Of a stretch of DNA of 47,250 bases, positions 7,934-17,031 are shown piece after piece. The position numbers and the translations under genes are program-made. The DNA lies in contig CALUFO010000021.1 in assembly GCA_944320015.1 (NCBI GenBank), forward strand, positions 1-47,250, in the 5' to 3' direction. The stretch's first letter is position 1. The number at the start of each line of letters is the position of its first letter. The stretch comes from an uncultured Barnesiella sp. Its GTDB lineage: Bacteria; Bacteroidota; Bacteroidia; Bacteroidales; Barnesiellaceae. The notes under the pieces are model-generated. The model did not search any database. It was not told where the DNA came from and saw nothing but the letters and a program-made list of their open reading frames with translations.

Positions 7934-8836
7934 ATGAACAGGGGACTCCTTATTCTTTGTTTTTTTGTTGCGATAATTTTCTATCCTGTCGCTGCACAAG
8001 GAGGGGAAAAGATTCTTTCCCGGTCGGAAAAGATGAAACCTCGTTGGCTGTCGCATAAGCCTGTACCCACCAATCCGTCGTTTGTTTATGTCGATGTATT
8101 GGGCCGGGGGCAGACATTGGAAGCTGCACAAGCCGATTGTTTCGCCCAGTTGGCTCAAAACGAGGATCTGAAATCGACTGTCGACGTTTCGGTCGATCGG
8201 AATCTCTCGAAAGAGGTGGATCAGCAGCGTGTGAATGGGGTTTTTATGGAGCAGATTCACACTCAGGGACAAATCGTATTCGAGGTAAAAGGGAAACAAG
8301 TGGCATTGACCGCCAATTTGATAGACCAATATTGGGAGTTGGTAGCGGTAGGAGGTGTGACCGAGTATCGTTGCCGCAGGTTGTATGCGGTGGCTGTTTC
8401 GCCTACGCTTCCCCCGTTGTTTGATCATGTATCTTTTTCCTGCAAATATGGCATGCGAGGCATGCTCCGGTCGCTGGTTATTCCCGGTTGGGGACAAATG
8501 TACAAAGGCAGTATTGTAAAGGGGATCTCTATATTGTCGGCCGAGGCGGTAGCCGTTTCGGGTATTTTGGTGTCCGAAAATTTGCGGGCTTCGTATGTTA
8601 AAAAAATGAAGGAACAACCCCAATTCCTCAAAACATACAATGCCAAAGCCGACAATTGGGAGAATATACGCAACGGATTTATTGGTGTGGCGGCTGCCAT
8701 ATATGTATATAATCTGGTCGATGCCCTTGTAACCGATGGGGCCAAGCGCACGATTGTCAAGAAAAATACGGCCTTCAAATTTGCGCCTGTTGCGTTTGAG
8801 AATGGAGTGGGTTTATCGGCAGTATATGAATTTTAG
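7934..8836 (+). CDS. Envelope protein with LPP20-like domain and PGWGQ membrane segment
   Basis: 300 residues. A signal peptide (1-21) is followed by an LPP20-like region (about 50-155; VYVDVLGRGQTLEAAQADCF). Then comes PGWGQMYKG (184-192) with hydrophobic helices at about 195-214 and 246-264. The PGWGQ(M/L)YxG motif is typical of the Bacteroidetes DUF5683 membrane module. It starts 4 bases after the LPP20-like lipoprotein and runs into the BACON lipoprotein, which suggests one operon of envelope proteins. The combination of the two modules in one chain is noteworthy. Function unknown. Confidence 0.7.
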   Translation: MNRGLLILCFFVAIIFYPVAAQGGEKILSRSEKMKPRWLSHKPVPTNPSFVYVDVLGRGQTLEAAQADCFAQLAQNEDLKSTVDVSVDRNLSKEVDQQRVNGVFMEQIHTQGQIVFEVKGKQVALTANLIDQYWELVAVGGVTEYRCRRLYAVAVSPTLPPLFDHVSFSCKYGMRGMLRSLVIPGWGQMYKGSIVKGISILSAEAVAVSGILVSENLRASYVKKMKEQPQFLKTYNAKADNWENIRNGFIGVAAAIYVYNLVDALVTDGAKRTIVKKNTAFKFAPVAFENGVGLSAVYEF

Positions 8837-8867
8837 GAAATATAGATAGTAAAATAATATGGTTATT

Positions 8868-10553
8868 ATGAGAAGAATTTATCAGTATTTGTGTGTGGTT
8901 ATATTCGCCTTGTTGGCAGTCTCTTGCGCCAAAGACGAGGTAGAAGTAACCGGTTCGATAAACGGGATTGTAACCGACGCCACGTCGAAAGGGACTCCTA
9001 TACAGGGGGCAACAGTCACGTTGAATCCTACGGGATTGAAAACGACGACCGGATCGGACGGGCGGTATGAATTTCAAGACTTGGAGGTAGGGCAATATAC
9101 CGTACAGATTCTGGCCTCCGGTTATGAATCGGGCACTATGAAAGTCGATGTCGTAGCCGGGAAGAAATCGATAGGAGATATTTCGCTTAACCCCATACAG
9201 ACGTCCTCGAAAGTAAGCCTCTCGCCAACTTCACTCAACTTCGGATTGTCAACGAGTTCGTTGACATTTACCATGAAAAATACAGGCGATAAAGCAACTT
9301 CGTGGAATATATCGGGATTGGAATCGTGGCTTTCGGTTTCGCCTTCCATGGGAACCTTGAATGCCGGGAAAAGTCAAGTTGTGAAGGTGATGGTCGATAG
9401 GAGTTTGTTGGATAGGACTACTTCTACCTTGATTGTAATCAATGTCGATGAAGAGTCTTTGTCGTTGCCCATTACGGTGGAGGTGGAAAGCGAAAATTCG
9501 TTGCTGAAGCTGAACACGTCGCGACTCGATTTCGGCACAGATTATAACGAACTTTCTTTCCAAATACAGAATAAAGGCAATGTGGGAGCCGTGAATTGGA
9601 AAATTACCGAGGTATCGGCTCCGTGGGTAACTGTTTCGCCGTTGACCGGGACTACCGAGATGGGTAAATCATCTTCGGTAAAAGTCATTGTAGATCGCAC
9701 CCAGATTACCGAAGCAACCACAACTACTATTTTTGTTTCGGCCGAAGGTGAATCGCTGCCGCTTGTTATCGCGGTGGAACCGAACCTCGGTGGAAGTCGT
9801 TCGGTTCGTGTTTATCCTGAACAAATTGATTTTGGGGAGGATAAAAATTCGGATCAATTCTCGCTTTATTCCTATGGAGGTTCTACCGATTACCAGCTTT
9901 ATACCGAAGGCGATGCTTCGTGGCTCTCTTTTTCGGAGGAAAATGGCACGATACCCGAGTATGATTCTTCGTTGGGAACTGATGGCTATACGGCTATTGA
10001 GGTTCATGCAGATCGGTCGGATTTAGCTGTTGGAAATTATTCTTGCACAATTGTTGTTCGTACCGATTTGGGCGATTATAGAATTCCTGTGACAATGACT
10101 GTGCCTTCGAGTGGTACTGGTGGTGGCGATGAGCCGGTATCGGGTACGATAGAGAGTTGCGATAGCCGCGTGGATATGAAGCTCTTGTCGGTACGCCGGT
10201 CGGGGTCGACTGTGGTCTGCGAGTTCTCGATGACCAATAATGGTCCTGATTTATCTAATGTCGATTTGTCTAACTCTACAAATACTTATGCCTACGACAA
10301 TGAAGGTGGATATTATACATACGGCATGGGCACCTATAATATGACCCTTACGTTAGCAGGCTCGACTAAGGGTGGTGGTACCTTTATTCGTAAACCTTTC
10401 CCCAATGGCGTTACTTTGAAATGTGAGATCAAATTCTTGGACGTACCTACCTCGGTAACTTCGTTTACCAATATTACGATGTATATCGGAACGTATGCTT
10501 CGAGCTGGGAATTTGACAATGAGCATATCGTGATTAAGAATTTGGAAATATAA
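8868..10553 (+). CDS. BACON-repeat surface lipoprotein
   Basis: About 561 residues from ATG 8868; ATG 8859 would add three residues. Lipobox AVSC with Cys20. Then a carboxypeptidase-regulatory/PEGA-like beta sandwich (about 27-110; GIVTDATSKGTPIQGATV, DGRYEFQDLEVGQYTV). Next are three BACON-type repeats (about 117-205, 210-300, 305-405), each with an L-x-F-G strand and a W(L/V)(S/T)VSP or similar motif. A TG-rich linker and a C-terminal beta domain (about 420-561) follow. BACON domains occur in Bacteroidetes surface proteins and are thought to bind glycans or mucin; here no enzyme domain is attached. It is third in the operon with the two LPP20-like proteins. Confidence 0.8.
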   Translation: MRRIYQYLCVVIFALLAVSCAKDEVEVTGSINGIVTDATSKGTPIQGATVTLNPTGLKTTTGSDGRYEFQDLEVGQYTVQILASGYESGTMKVDVVAGKKSIGDISLNPIQTSSKVSLSPTSLNFGLSTSSLTFTMKNTGDKATSWNISGLESWLSVSPSMGTLNAGKSQVVKVMVDRSLLDRTTSTLIVINVDEESLSLPITVEVESENSLLKLNTSRLDFGTDYNELSFQIQNKGNVGAVNWKITEVSAPWVTVSPLTGTTEMGKSSSVKVIVDRTQITEATTTTIFVSAEGESLPLVIAVEPNLGGSRSVRVYPEQIDFGEDKNSDQFSLYSYGGSTDYQLYTEGDASWLSFSEENGTIPEYDSSLGTDGYTAIEVHADRSDLAVGNYSCTIVVRTDLGDYRIPVTMTVPSSGTGGGDEPVSGTIESCDSRVDMKLLSVRRSGSTVVCEFSMTNNGPDLSNVDLSNSTNTYAYDNEGGYYTYGMGTYNMTLTLAGSTKGGGTFIRKPFPNGVTLKCEIKFLDVPTSVTSFTNITMYIGTYASSWEFDNEHIVIKNLEI

Positions 10554-10583
10554 AAGTTGCATTTTATTAATCCAAACAGACCT

Positions 10584-10620
10584 AAGGGGCTGCGCCAAAA
10601 GGCACAGTCCCTTCTTCTTT
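10584..10620 (+). terminator. Hairpin/terminator after BACON operon (AAGGGGCTGCGCC element)
   Basis: Left arm 10584-10596 and right arm 10601-10613 pair over 13 positions (one C-A mismatch and one G-U), with an AAAA loop and a pyrimidine-rich CTTCTTCTTTTGG tail. The left arm has the same sequence as the one at 19957-19969. Confidence 0.75.
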
Positions 10621-10802
10621 TGGTTTGTATGGATCGAGGGGGGCTGCCAAAATGTCCATATTGGCAGTCGGACAATATTGCGGGTCGGGTGCCGACACGG
10701 CATGAAATGGGGGAGCGGACAGTGTGGTGGCAGGTTGGTACGATTATTGTAATATGTTCAATGGTTTTGAAAATAAAATATGAACTTAAAAAATATAATG
10801 TT

Positions 10803-11285
10803 ATGATTTCACAGAAATTACAAGAAGCTATCAATGTACAGATTACGGCCGAGATGTGGTCGTCGAACCTTTATTTGTCGATGTCGTTTTACTTCAAGAA
10901 ATTGGGTTACGACGGGTTTGCCAATTGGATGAGAAAACAATCTCAGGAAGAACTGGAACATGCCTATGATTTGGCCGACTATGTGGCTAAACGTGGCGGT
11001 GTGGCTCGGGTCGACAAAATCGACGTGGTTCCTCAGGAGTGGGAGAGTGTGCTCGACGCTTTTGAGAATGTGTACAAACACGAGTGCCATGTGTCGTCGT
11101 TGATCGACGAATTGGTGAATGTGGCTTCGGCTGAAAAGGACAAAGCTACGCAAGATTTCTTGTGGGGCTATGTGCGCGAGCAAGTCGAGGAGGAGGCTAC
11201 TGCCCTCGGTATCGTAGAGAAATTGCGTCGTTGCAAGGATGAGGCCGGAGTCTTGTTTATGGACGAGAAACTGGGACAACGGTAA
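10803..11285 (+). CDS. ftnA: Ferritin (bacterial non-haem ferritin)
   Basis: 160 residues from ATG 10803; an in-frame extension to 10557 runs through the terminator hairpin and is not used. It is a four-helix ferritin fold with all di-iron ferroxidase residues in the standard bacterial FtnA numbering: Glu17, Glu50, His53, Glu94, Gln127 and Glu130. It stores iron as a 24-mer in the cytosol. It is monocistronic, with a very strong terminator at 11310-11357. I see no clear -7 box or Fur-like operator upstream, so its regulation cannot be read. Confidence 0.95.
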   Translation: MISQKLQEAINVQITAEMWSSNLYLSMSFYFKKLGYDGFANWMRKQSQEELEHAYDLADYVAKRGGVARVDKIDVVPQEWESVLDAFENVYKHECHVSSLIDELVNVASAEKDKATQDFLWGYVREQVEEEATALGIVEKLRRCKDEAGVLFMDEKLGQR

Positions 11286-11309
11286 TCCCGTAGGATTTGA
11301 TGAAGAAAG

Positions 11310-11357
11310 GAAAGAGGCAGTGCCGGAATTTTGGTTTCGGTGCTGCCTCTTTCTTTT
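11310..11357 (+). terminator. Terminator between ferritin and the convergent M16 gene
   Basis: Left arm GAAAGAGGCAGTGCCGGAA (11310-11328) and right arm TTCGGTGCTGCCTCTTTC (11336-11353) form about 17 pairs, followed by TTTTG. The base of the stem ends in A/T runs on both strands, so it may serve both genes. Confidence 0.85.
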
Positions 11358-11455
11358 GTACTTTGTTCCCGTTGGGCCGCATGCCTTACCACTTTTTCGC
11401 CTGCTCTTTTCCCTGTGGGTGACTGGGCTTTCTCATCGTTTTTTTGCTGTGGAAG

Positions 11456-12772
11456 TTATCCCGGCAGTTCAATGTGGGGAATTTTGTTTTTGTCGCCGGC
11501 GATGGCGATGTAGAACCGCTCGGGGAGGAGGTATCGGCGGGCGACCGACAGCAGGCGGTCGGGGGTGAGTTGCCGTATGGCTTCGTCTTGCCGGGCAAAG
11601 TATTCGACGGGCAGGGCGTTGGCTTTCAGCGACAAATAGTAGTCGGCGATAGAGAAAGGCGAATCGAGCGCGCGGGCCAACTCGCCTCGCAGATAGTTCC
11701 TCACGATAGTCATCTCGTCGGCTGGTACAGGTTCGGTTCTGAGCCGGTCGATTTCGGAGAATACTTCGTCGATGAGGGGTCGGGTAAACTCGGTGCCCGT
11801 TTGGGTGGCTATCGACAGGTAGCTGCCGTGCCGCATGGCGGCGATAGTGGCGGTAATGCCATAGGTGTAGCCTTTTTCTTCGCGAATGTTCGACATGAGC
11901 CTGCTGCCGAAGTATCCGCCGAGTATGGCGCAGAGGTATTTCAAGGCGAAGAAGTCGGGGTGCTGCCGGTTTATGACGGGCAAACCCATGCGAATGCCCG
12001 ATTGCAGGGCGTTCTCTTTGTGGGTAATGACGATGTGCCTGTGCGAGGGTTGTATGGGGTGGCTGCCGGTCGTTTGCGGGGTTTGGCTGGTCGAGCGCCA
12101 AGACTTCCCGAAGTGTGTCTCCAAGCATTCGAGCAGCTTGCTGGTAATCTTCCCGGCGATGAATATGCGGCATTTGTCGGGTCGCATGTATTGGCGGTGG
12201 TAGGCTCGGAGGTCGTCGGTAGTCAGTTGTTCTATGTGGGCAGCCGTGAGGGTGCGGCCGTAGGGGTGTTTCTCGCCGAAAATCATGGAGAGGTATGTCT
12301 CGGAGGCGAGCACATCGACTTTCTCTCTTTGCACGAGCAGTTGTTGTATGCGCCGTTCTTTGAGCCGGTCGAACTCTTTTTGGGGGAAGTCGGGGCGGAT
12401 TACCATGTCGGCCAGCAGTGTCAGGCAGGTATCGAGATGCCTGTTGAGGGTGTAGAGTGTCACATACAGGTAGTGGCTCGACGCGGAGGTTTGCAGCCAA
12501 GCCCCGTGATAGTCGAGGGCCTCGGCTATCTCTTCCGAGGATTTCCCGGCGGCGCCCTCTTTGAGCATGAGCAAGGCGAGTGAGGCGGTGCCCGGTTTTT
12601 GTTCGACATAATACCCGCCGTCGAGCATGAGGTCGATGCGGCACACCTCTTCGTCGCCTCGGTCGCAGGCGGTGATTTCTATCCTGTTCGAGAGGCGATA
12701 GCTGTCGGGGGCGGGAAGGGCGAGCGGTGGAAACTCGCCTATGGGCGGGGTTTTCGTTCGGTCTAAAATCAT
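11456..12772 (-). CDS. M16 (insulinase-like) peptidase homologue lacking the zinc motif
   Basis: 438 residues, no signal peptide. It has the two-lobe M16 fold, including the C-lobe GLPVINRQHPDFFAL and YTYGI...RHGSY segments. At the position of the HxxEH zinc site (about 62-90, ASLALLMLKEGAAGKSS then ALDYHGAWLQ) there is no histidine pair or glutamate, so it should not be a peptidase by itself. M16 enzymes often work as an active/inactive pair, but no active partner is in this window. It starts 2 bases after kdsB and closes the NfeD-kdsB-M16 operon. It may be a partner subunit or a fold-only protein. Confidence 0.85.
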   Translation of the reverse strand: MILDRTKTPPIGEFPPLALPAPDSYRLSNRIEITACDRGDEEVCRIDLMLDGGYYVEQKPGTASLALLMLKEGAAGKSSEEIAEALDYHGAWLQTSASSHYLYVTLYTLNRHLDTCLTLLADMVIRPDFPQKEFDRLKERRIQQLLVQREKVDVLASETYLSMIFGEKHPYGRTLTAAHIEQLTTDDLRAYHRQYMRPDKCRIFIAGKITSKLLECLETHFGKSWRSTSQTPQTTGSHPIQPSHRHIVITHKENALQSGIRMGLPVINRQHPDFFALKYLCAILGGYFGSRLMSNIREEKGYTYGITATIAAMRHGSYLSIATQTGTEFTRPLIDEVFSEIDRLRTEPVPADEMTIVRNYLRGELARALDSPFSIADYYLSLKANALPVEYFARQDEAIRQLTPDRLLSVARRYLLPERFYIAIAGDKNKIPHIELPG

Positions 12773-12774
12773 GG

Positions 12775-13518
12775 TTATGGGAGTAGAGCGATAGCTTTTT
12801 GTAAATCGTCGGGAGTGTCTATGCCAATGGTTTCTTGTGTGGTGATGCCCACTTTGATTTTATAGCCGTTTTGGAGCCATCGGAGTTGCTCGAGCGACTC
12901 GGCCAGCTCGAGCGACGATTGTGGCAGGCGGGTGATTTGGGCCAATATGTCGATGCGGTATCCATACATGCCTATGTGCTTGTAATAGATGTGTTTGCCG
13001 AGCCATTCTTCGGGCGCTTCGTTGCGCAGGTAGGGAATCACCGAGCGGCTGAAATAGAGCGCTTCGTTTTTCTCGTTGAGAATCACTTTGGGCGAATTGG
13101 GATTGGACAAAGCCTCGTAGCCTTCGGCGGGTTCGAAGGGTCGCACGAGGGTCGCGATTTGGGTTTGCGGCGATTCGAAGCAGGCGATGAGGCTCTCGAT
13201 TTGCTCGGGCTTGATGAAGGGTTCGTCGCCTTGGATGTTGATGACCACCTCTTCGTTCCCGCCCAGCCGGTTGTAGGCTTCGAAACAGCGGTCGGTCCCG
13301 CTGCGGTGTTCGGGCGAGGTCATTACGACATTCCCGCCGAATGATTTCACGGCGTTGAAAATGCGCTCGTCGTCGGTGGCGACGCACAGGTTTTCGAGGA
13401 CTTTGGAGGCCTGTTCGTAGACGCGTTGAATCATGTATTTCCCTTTCATGTCGGCCAGCGGTTTTCCGGGGAACCGGGTCGAGGCGTAGCGAGCCGGAAT
13501 GATACCGATAAATTTCAT
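12775..13518 (-). CDS. kdsB: 3-deoxy-manno-octulosonate cytidylyltransferase (CMP-Kdo synthetase)
   Basis: 247 residues, a normal length for the family. It activates Kdo with CTP to CMP-Kdo for lipid A/LPS core synthesis in the cytosol. Visible motifs are IPARYASTRFPGKPL near the N-terminus (nucleotide binding), ATDDERI, a HRSGTDR loop and INIQGDEPFI. It lies 20 bases downstream of the NfeD gene and 2 bases upstream of the M16-like gene. No other Kdo gene is next to it. Confidence 0.95.
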   Translation of the reverse strand: MKFIGIIPARYASTRFPGKPLADMKGKYMIQRVYEQASKVLENLCVATDDERIFNAVKSFGGNVVMTSPEHRSGTDRCFEAYNRLGGNEEVVINIQGDEPFIKPEQIESLIACFESPQTQIATLVRPFEPAEGYEALSNPNSPKVILNEKNEALYFSRSVIPYLRNEAPEEWLGKHIYYKHIGMYGYRIDILAQITRLPQSSLELAESLEQLRWLQNGYKIKVGITTQETIGIDTPDDLQKAIALLP

Positions 13519-13538
13519 GTCGATAGTATTTTAGCGAG

Positions 13539-14906
13539 TTAGTTTTTGATTTCAATCACATAGAGTTGGGCATTTTCATACTTGACCACTTCGACTTTGG
13601 CTCCTTTTTCGATATATCCATAGAGCGCCACGGCGTCGAACTGTGAGTGGTCGATGAGAATCTTTCCCGAGGGGCGGAGTATGGTCGCCGCCTCACCGGT
13701 CTTGCCGATAAATTCTTGCAGGCCTGTGGGCACTCCTATGTAGCCCGACTCGGTGGTTTGGCTCGAATGCAAGGCCAGTTTCCCGATAGGACCTTTGCCG
13801 GTGAGTTTTTTGAAAAATACGAGTAGGAGTATGGCGTAAATGATAAAGCCCGAGGTGACAATGATAAGCCCTTTGCCTATTTCGGAGTCGGGGACGTACT
13901 CGAAGTTGAAATTGATATTCCCGACCAGCGCCAGCACGAGGGCGGCGAGTATGAGTATGAAGCCCGAAATGCCGGCGATGCCGAATCCCGGGATAACGAA
14001 TATCTCGAAGATGAGCAGAATGACGCCGATGACAAAGACGAGAATCTCCCAGTTGGCGGCCAGCCCGTCGATGTATAACGGGGTGAAATAGAGCACGGCA
14101 GCGGTGCAGGCGACGGCTGCGGGGAGTCCTATCCCCGGTGTTTTCAGCTCTATGAAGATACCGCCGAAGATGAGTGTGACCAAGAGGGCTTGCAAGGCGG
14201 GATTGGTGAGGAATCCGGCGATGTTGTCGAATAGCGACGGCTCGAATTTTTGCAGGGTGTAGCGCTCGTGTCGCAGGCGCTGGGTAATGATTTCGTCGAC
14301 GTTGTCGACAATGGCCTCGCAATACCGCTGTGCGATGGCTTCGTGGGCGGTGAGGGTAAGTACTTTGCCCGAGTCGCAGAGTTGAGGCACGACGATGCGT
14401 TCGTCGACCATGGCTTCGGCGATGCGAGGGTCGCGCCGCCAGTTCCCGGTGGAGTCTTTTCCATGAGCTTCGGCGGTGGCGCGCATGGTCGCCCGCATGT
14501 AGGACTGGTATTTGTCGGGCATTGCGGCGCCAGTCTCGTTGACTACCGTGGCGGCGCCCATACTTGCGCTGCTGCGCATATAGATGCTGTCGCAGGCGAT
14601 GGCGATGAGCGCGCCGGCCGAGGCGGCGTTGTTGTCGATAAAGGCATAGACGGGAATGGGTGCGTTGAGTATCGCCGTGCGCATGGAATCGGCGTGAACC
14701 ACGGTGCCGCCGTAGGTGTTCAACCGTAAAATGACGGCCTGCGCTTTGGCCTCTTGGGCTTGGTGCAACCCGGCTCGTAAATACCGCCAAGTGGTGCTTC
14801 CTATCTCCTTGTTTATATCTATTTGATAGATAGATGTTTGCCCGATAGCCACAAAGGCTTGGAAAAATAAAGCGATAAAAAAGATATGCAGGTGAAACTT
14901 TTTCAT
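13539..14906 (-). CDS. NfeD-family membrane-bound ClpP-class serine protease
   Basis: 455 residues. Signal peptide (about 1-22), then a ClpP-class protease domain (about 25-225) with the likely catalytic Ser96 in NNAASAGAL and Lys132 in PDKYQSY. Four to five transmembrane helices follow between about 235 and 372, and an OB-fold NfeD domain ends the protein (about 385-455; GYIGVPTGLQEF..GEAATIL). It therefore belongs to the long NfeD type, which cleaves membrane proteins such as stomatin partners in other organisms. No stomatin/SPFH gene is adjacent. It is the first gene of an operon with kdsB and the M16-like gene, suggesting envelope maintenance. Confidence 0.9.
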   Translation of the reverse strand: MKKFHLHIFFIALFFQAFVAIGQTSIYQIDINKEIGSTTWRYLRAGLHQAQEAKAQAVILRLNTYGGTVVHADSMRTAILNAPIPVYAFIDNNAASAGALIAIACDSIYMRSSASMGAATVVNETGAAMPDKYQSYMRATMRATAEAHGKDSTGNWRRDPRIAEAMVDERIVVPQLCDSGKVLTLTAHEAIAQRYCEAIVDNVDEIITQRLRHERYTLQKFEPSLFDNIAGFLTNPALQALLVTLIFGGIFIELKTPGIGLPAAVACTAAVLYFTPLYIDGLAANWEILVFVIGVILLIFEIFVIPGFGIAGISGFILILAALVLALVGNINFNFEYVPDSEIGKGLIIVTSGFIIYAILLLVFFKKLTGKGPIGKLALHSSQTTESGYIGVPTGLQEFIGKTGEAATILRPSGKILIDHSQFDAVALYGYIEKGAKVEVVKYENAQLYVIEIKN

Positions 14907-15174
14907 GAGATGAAGTGTTTAATACAAAGAAGCACAAATAAAAAAGATAATAAACATGTTACAAAGTAAATAAAAATAATTTATAGCATTGTATTTTGCG
15001 AAAATAGATTTTTTTGACCCCCTTTGATTTCGCCCTGCGATTCGAAGCCGATTAGGAGAATAAGGAATTTCATGTTGTAGTAGTTGATATAAGCAGATTT
15101 TCGATGAATTTTCGTAATACAAAGTAGTAGCCAAAGAATAAACAGGAATTACAAAAATCATCAAAAACTCAAGT

Positions 15175-15678
15175 ATGAACTCTTCAAAATTTCAGGATAG
15201 ATTGTTGGACTTGCAAGACAATTTATTAAACTTCGCCTATATGCTGACTTCTAATCGGGAGGAGGCAAAAGATTTGCTCCAAGATACCACGCTGAAAGCG
15301 TTGGACAATGAAGATAAATATATCGACAACGTCAATTTCAAGGGTTGGGTCTTTACCATCATGCGTAATATTTTTATCAATAATTATCGCAGGGTGGTGC
15401 GTAACCAGACTATAATCGACCAGACCGAGGATTTGTATCATCTCAATTTGCCGCAAGACTCGGGGTTTGCGTCGCCCGAAGGCTCGTTTACCGTCAAAGA
15501 GATTACCAAGGCTATCAATAGTTTCGGCGAGGAGTATCGCATACCGTTCTCGATGCATGTGGCCGGATATAAGTACCACGAGATCGCCGAGAAAATGGAT
15601 TTGCCGCTGGGCACGGTGAAAAGCCGTATCTTCTTTGCCCGCCAGCGATTGCAGGAGATTTTGAAAGATTATAAATAA
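15175..15678 (+). CDS. ECF-type RNA polymerase sigma factor
   Basis: 167 residues. Region 2 (FAYMLTSNREEAKDLLQDT, then FKGWVFTIMRNIFINNYRR) and region 4 (FSMHVAGYKYHEIAEKM, LPLGTVKSRIFFARQRL) are intact. It belongs to the short Bacteroidales ECF group that often has no adjacent anti-sigma factor; none is found here. It is divergent from the NfeD operon (268 bp apart) and convergent with the TonB/MORN gene. Target genes are not evident. Confidence 0.9.
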   Translation: MNSSKFQDRLLDLQDNLLNFAYMLTSNREEAKDLLQDTTLKALDNEDKYIDNVNFKGWVFTIMRNIFINNYRRVVRNQTIIDQTEDLYHLNLPQDSGFASPEGSFTVKEITKAINSFGEEYRIPFSMHVAGYKYHEIAEKMDLPLGTVKSRIFFARQRLQEILKDYK

Positions 15679-15727
15679 ACAGGTTCTTTTGGATTGTTTT
15701 TGAACACATTCGATGTGTTCGGCATGG

Positions 15728-15767
15728 AAAGAGAGTCCGCCTCAATAAACTTTGGGGCGGCCTCTTT
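15728..15767. terminator. Bidirectional terminator-like hairpin between sigma and TonB/MORN genes
   Basis: AAAGAGAGTCCGCC (15728-15741) pairs with GGGGCGGCCTCTTT (15754-15767) around an A/T-rich loop. Just upstream, at 15702-15720, is a perfect 8-bp hairpin GAACACAT-TCG-ATGTGTTC. The two genes converge here. Confidence 0.6.
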
Positions 15768-15775
15768 GAGTCCTA

Positions 15776-16999
15776 TCACATTAATTTGAATACCACCGGG
15801 AGCGTGTAATAAACCGGGACGCTGTTCCCGTTTTGTTTTCCCGGAATCCATTTGGGCATGCTCTTTATTAATCGAATGGCTTCCTCGTCGCAAGCGGGAT
15901 CCAAACTGCGCAGGACGGTGATGTTGTCGATAGCGCCTGTCTTCGTGACGACAAAACGCAATATGACACGCCCTTGAATGCCCTTATCTTGAGCTGTAAG
16001 CGGATATTTGAGGTTGCTACTGACAAACTTCATCAACTCGGCCTCTCCGCCGGGGAAGGTAGGCATCTGTTCCACCGCATCGTAGGGCTTTTCGGGTTCG
16101 GGCTCTTTGTATGTTTCCAACTGATAACAATTTTTGAAAGATGTAAATTGGGAGTCGTTGTCTATGTTATAATATAACTTTTTGTTAAAGTCTTTGATAT
16201 GATATTTATTCCCATCGATGATGATATTTCTGCTCCCTTTACGAATAGCTTGGACAATGGTATCACTGAGGAGTAAATCATCGGGGGCATTTTCAGGTTC
16301 TTTGTATTCAATCTTTCCAGTTTGGTTGTTTATCCTTATCGATTTGTAGCATATACCTTTATAGAAGGAGTGCTTACTTGTTGAATTGTACCCTTTTTCG
16401 ATCCATGTTCCAGTTGGGTATCCTTGGTTATCGAAATTCCCCGTCATTTTGTAGTCATCTTGGGAATATTCAAATGCCCCTACCAGTTTCCCCTCGTTAT
16501 AGGTGGCATTTATCGACATACCGCTCTCCTCTTCTCGTTTATATACACCGTGGAGTTTACCTTGTTTGTAATTTCTTATTTCTTTATGGAAAATCCTTTG
16601 TTTGGTTTCTCTGGTTAGTTTCCCTCTATATATGTTCGCATAGTAGATAAATTCCCATTTCCCATCTAAAATGCCATTGCTATAAGTTACAGTACACAGG
16701 GTAAAGAAAGGGTCGGAGGAATTTTTATAAGTCCATTTTCCGGACTTTTTATTATCAATAAAATTTCCTGTTACAGAGAAATTAGAATCTTGGCTTACAA
16801 AAGAAAATTTACCATGGTAGATTCGTTCTCCATCGCTTGATTCCTTGTAGGTATAGACTGCTCTTCCCGATGGGTCATAATGAAAATATCTTATAGAGCC
16901 GTCGTAGTATTCGTAATCGCCGGAATAGGTTTTTAGTTGGGCGGACAGATTGCCCCATATAGCCGACATGATTAAAATAAATAGATGTTTTTTCATCAT
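15776..16999 (-). CDS. Secreted MORN-repeat protein with C-terminal TonB domain
   Basis: 407 residues. Signal peptide (about 1-21). A long region of MORN-type repeats follows (about 30-250: YDGSIRYFHYDPSGRA, NGILDGKWEF, QGKLHGVYKR, QGYPTGTWIEKG). A TonB C-terminal domain lies at about 320-405, with a FPGGEAELMKFV start, KGIQGRVILRFVV and a WIPGKQNGNSVPVYYTLPV-type end. There is no N-terminal membrane anchor of a classical TonB, so it probably acts in the periplasm rather than as an ExbBD-energised TonB. It is 32 bases downstream of a lipoprotein gene and likely co-transcribed with it. Confidence 0.8.
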   Translation of the reverse strand: MMKKHLFILIMSAIWGNLSAQLKTYSGDYEYYDGSIRYFHYDPSGRAVYTYKESSDGERIYHGKFSFVSQDSNFSVTGNFIDNKKSGKWTYKNSSDPFFTLCTVTYSNGILDGKWEFIYYANIYRGKLTRETKQRIFHKEIRNYKQGKLHGVYKREEESGMSINATYNEGKLVGAFEYSQDDYKMTGNFDNQGYPTGTWIEKGYNSTSKHSFYKGICYKSIRINNQTGKIEYKEPENAPDDLLLSDTIVQAIRKGSRNIIIDGNKYHIKDFNKKLYYNIDNDSQFTSFKNCYQLETYKEPEPEKPYDAVEQMPTFPGGEAELMKFVSSNLKYPLTAQDKGIQGRVILRFVVTKTGAIDNITVLRSLDPACDEEAIRLIKSMPKWIPGKQNGNSVPVYYTLPVVFKLM

Positions 17000-17031
17000 G
17001 TATTTTTTGTTTTGTTGTGATTGATAAAATG

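Noticed and set aside
10557-10802. In-frame upstream extension of the ferritin gene
   Set aside because: Runs through the terminator hairpin at 10584-10620; ferritin homologues start at the ATG 10803 and the residue numbering fits exactly.
15702-15720. Perfect hairpin GAACACAT-TCG-ATGTGTTC considered as a separate terminator
   Set aside because: No T run on either side; treated as part of the convergent intergenic region.
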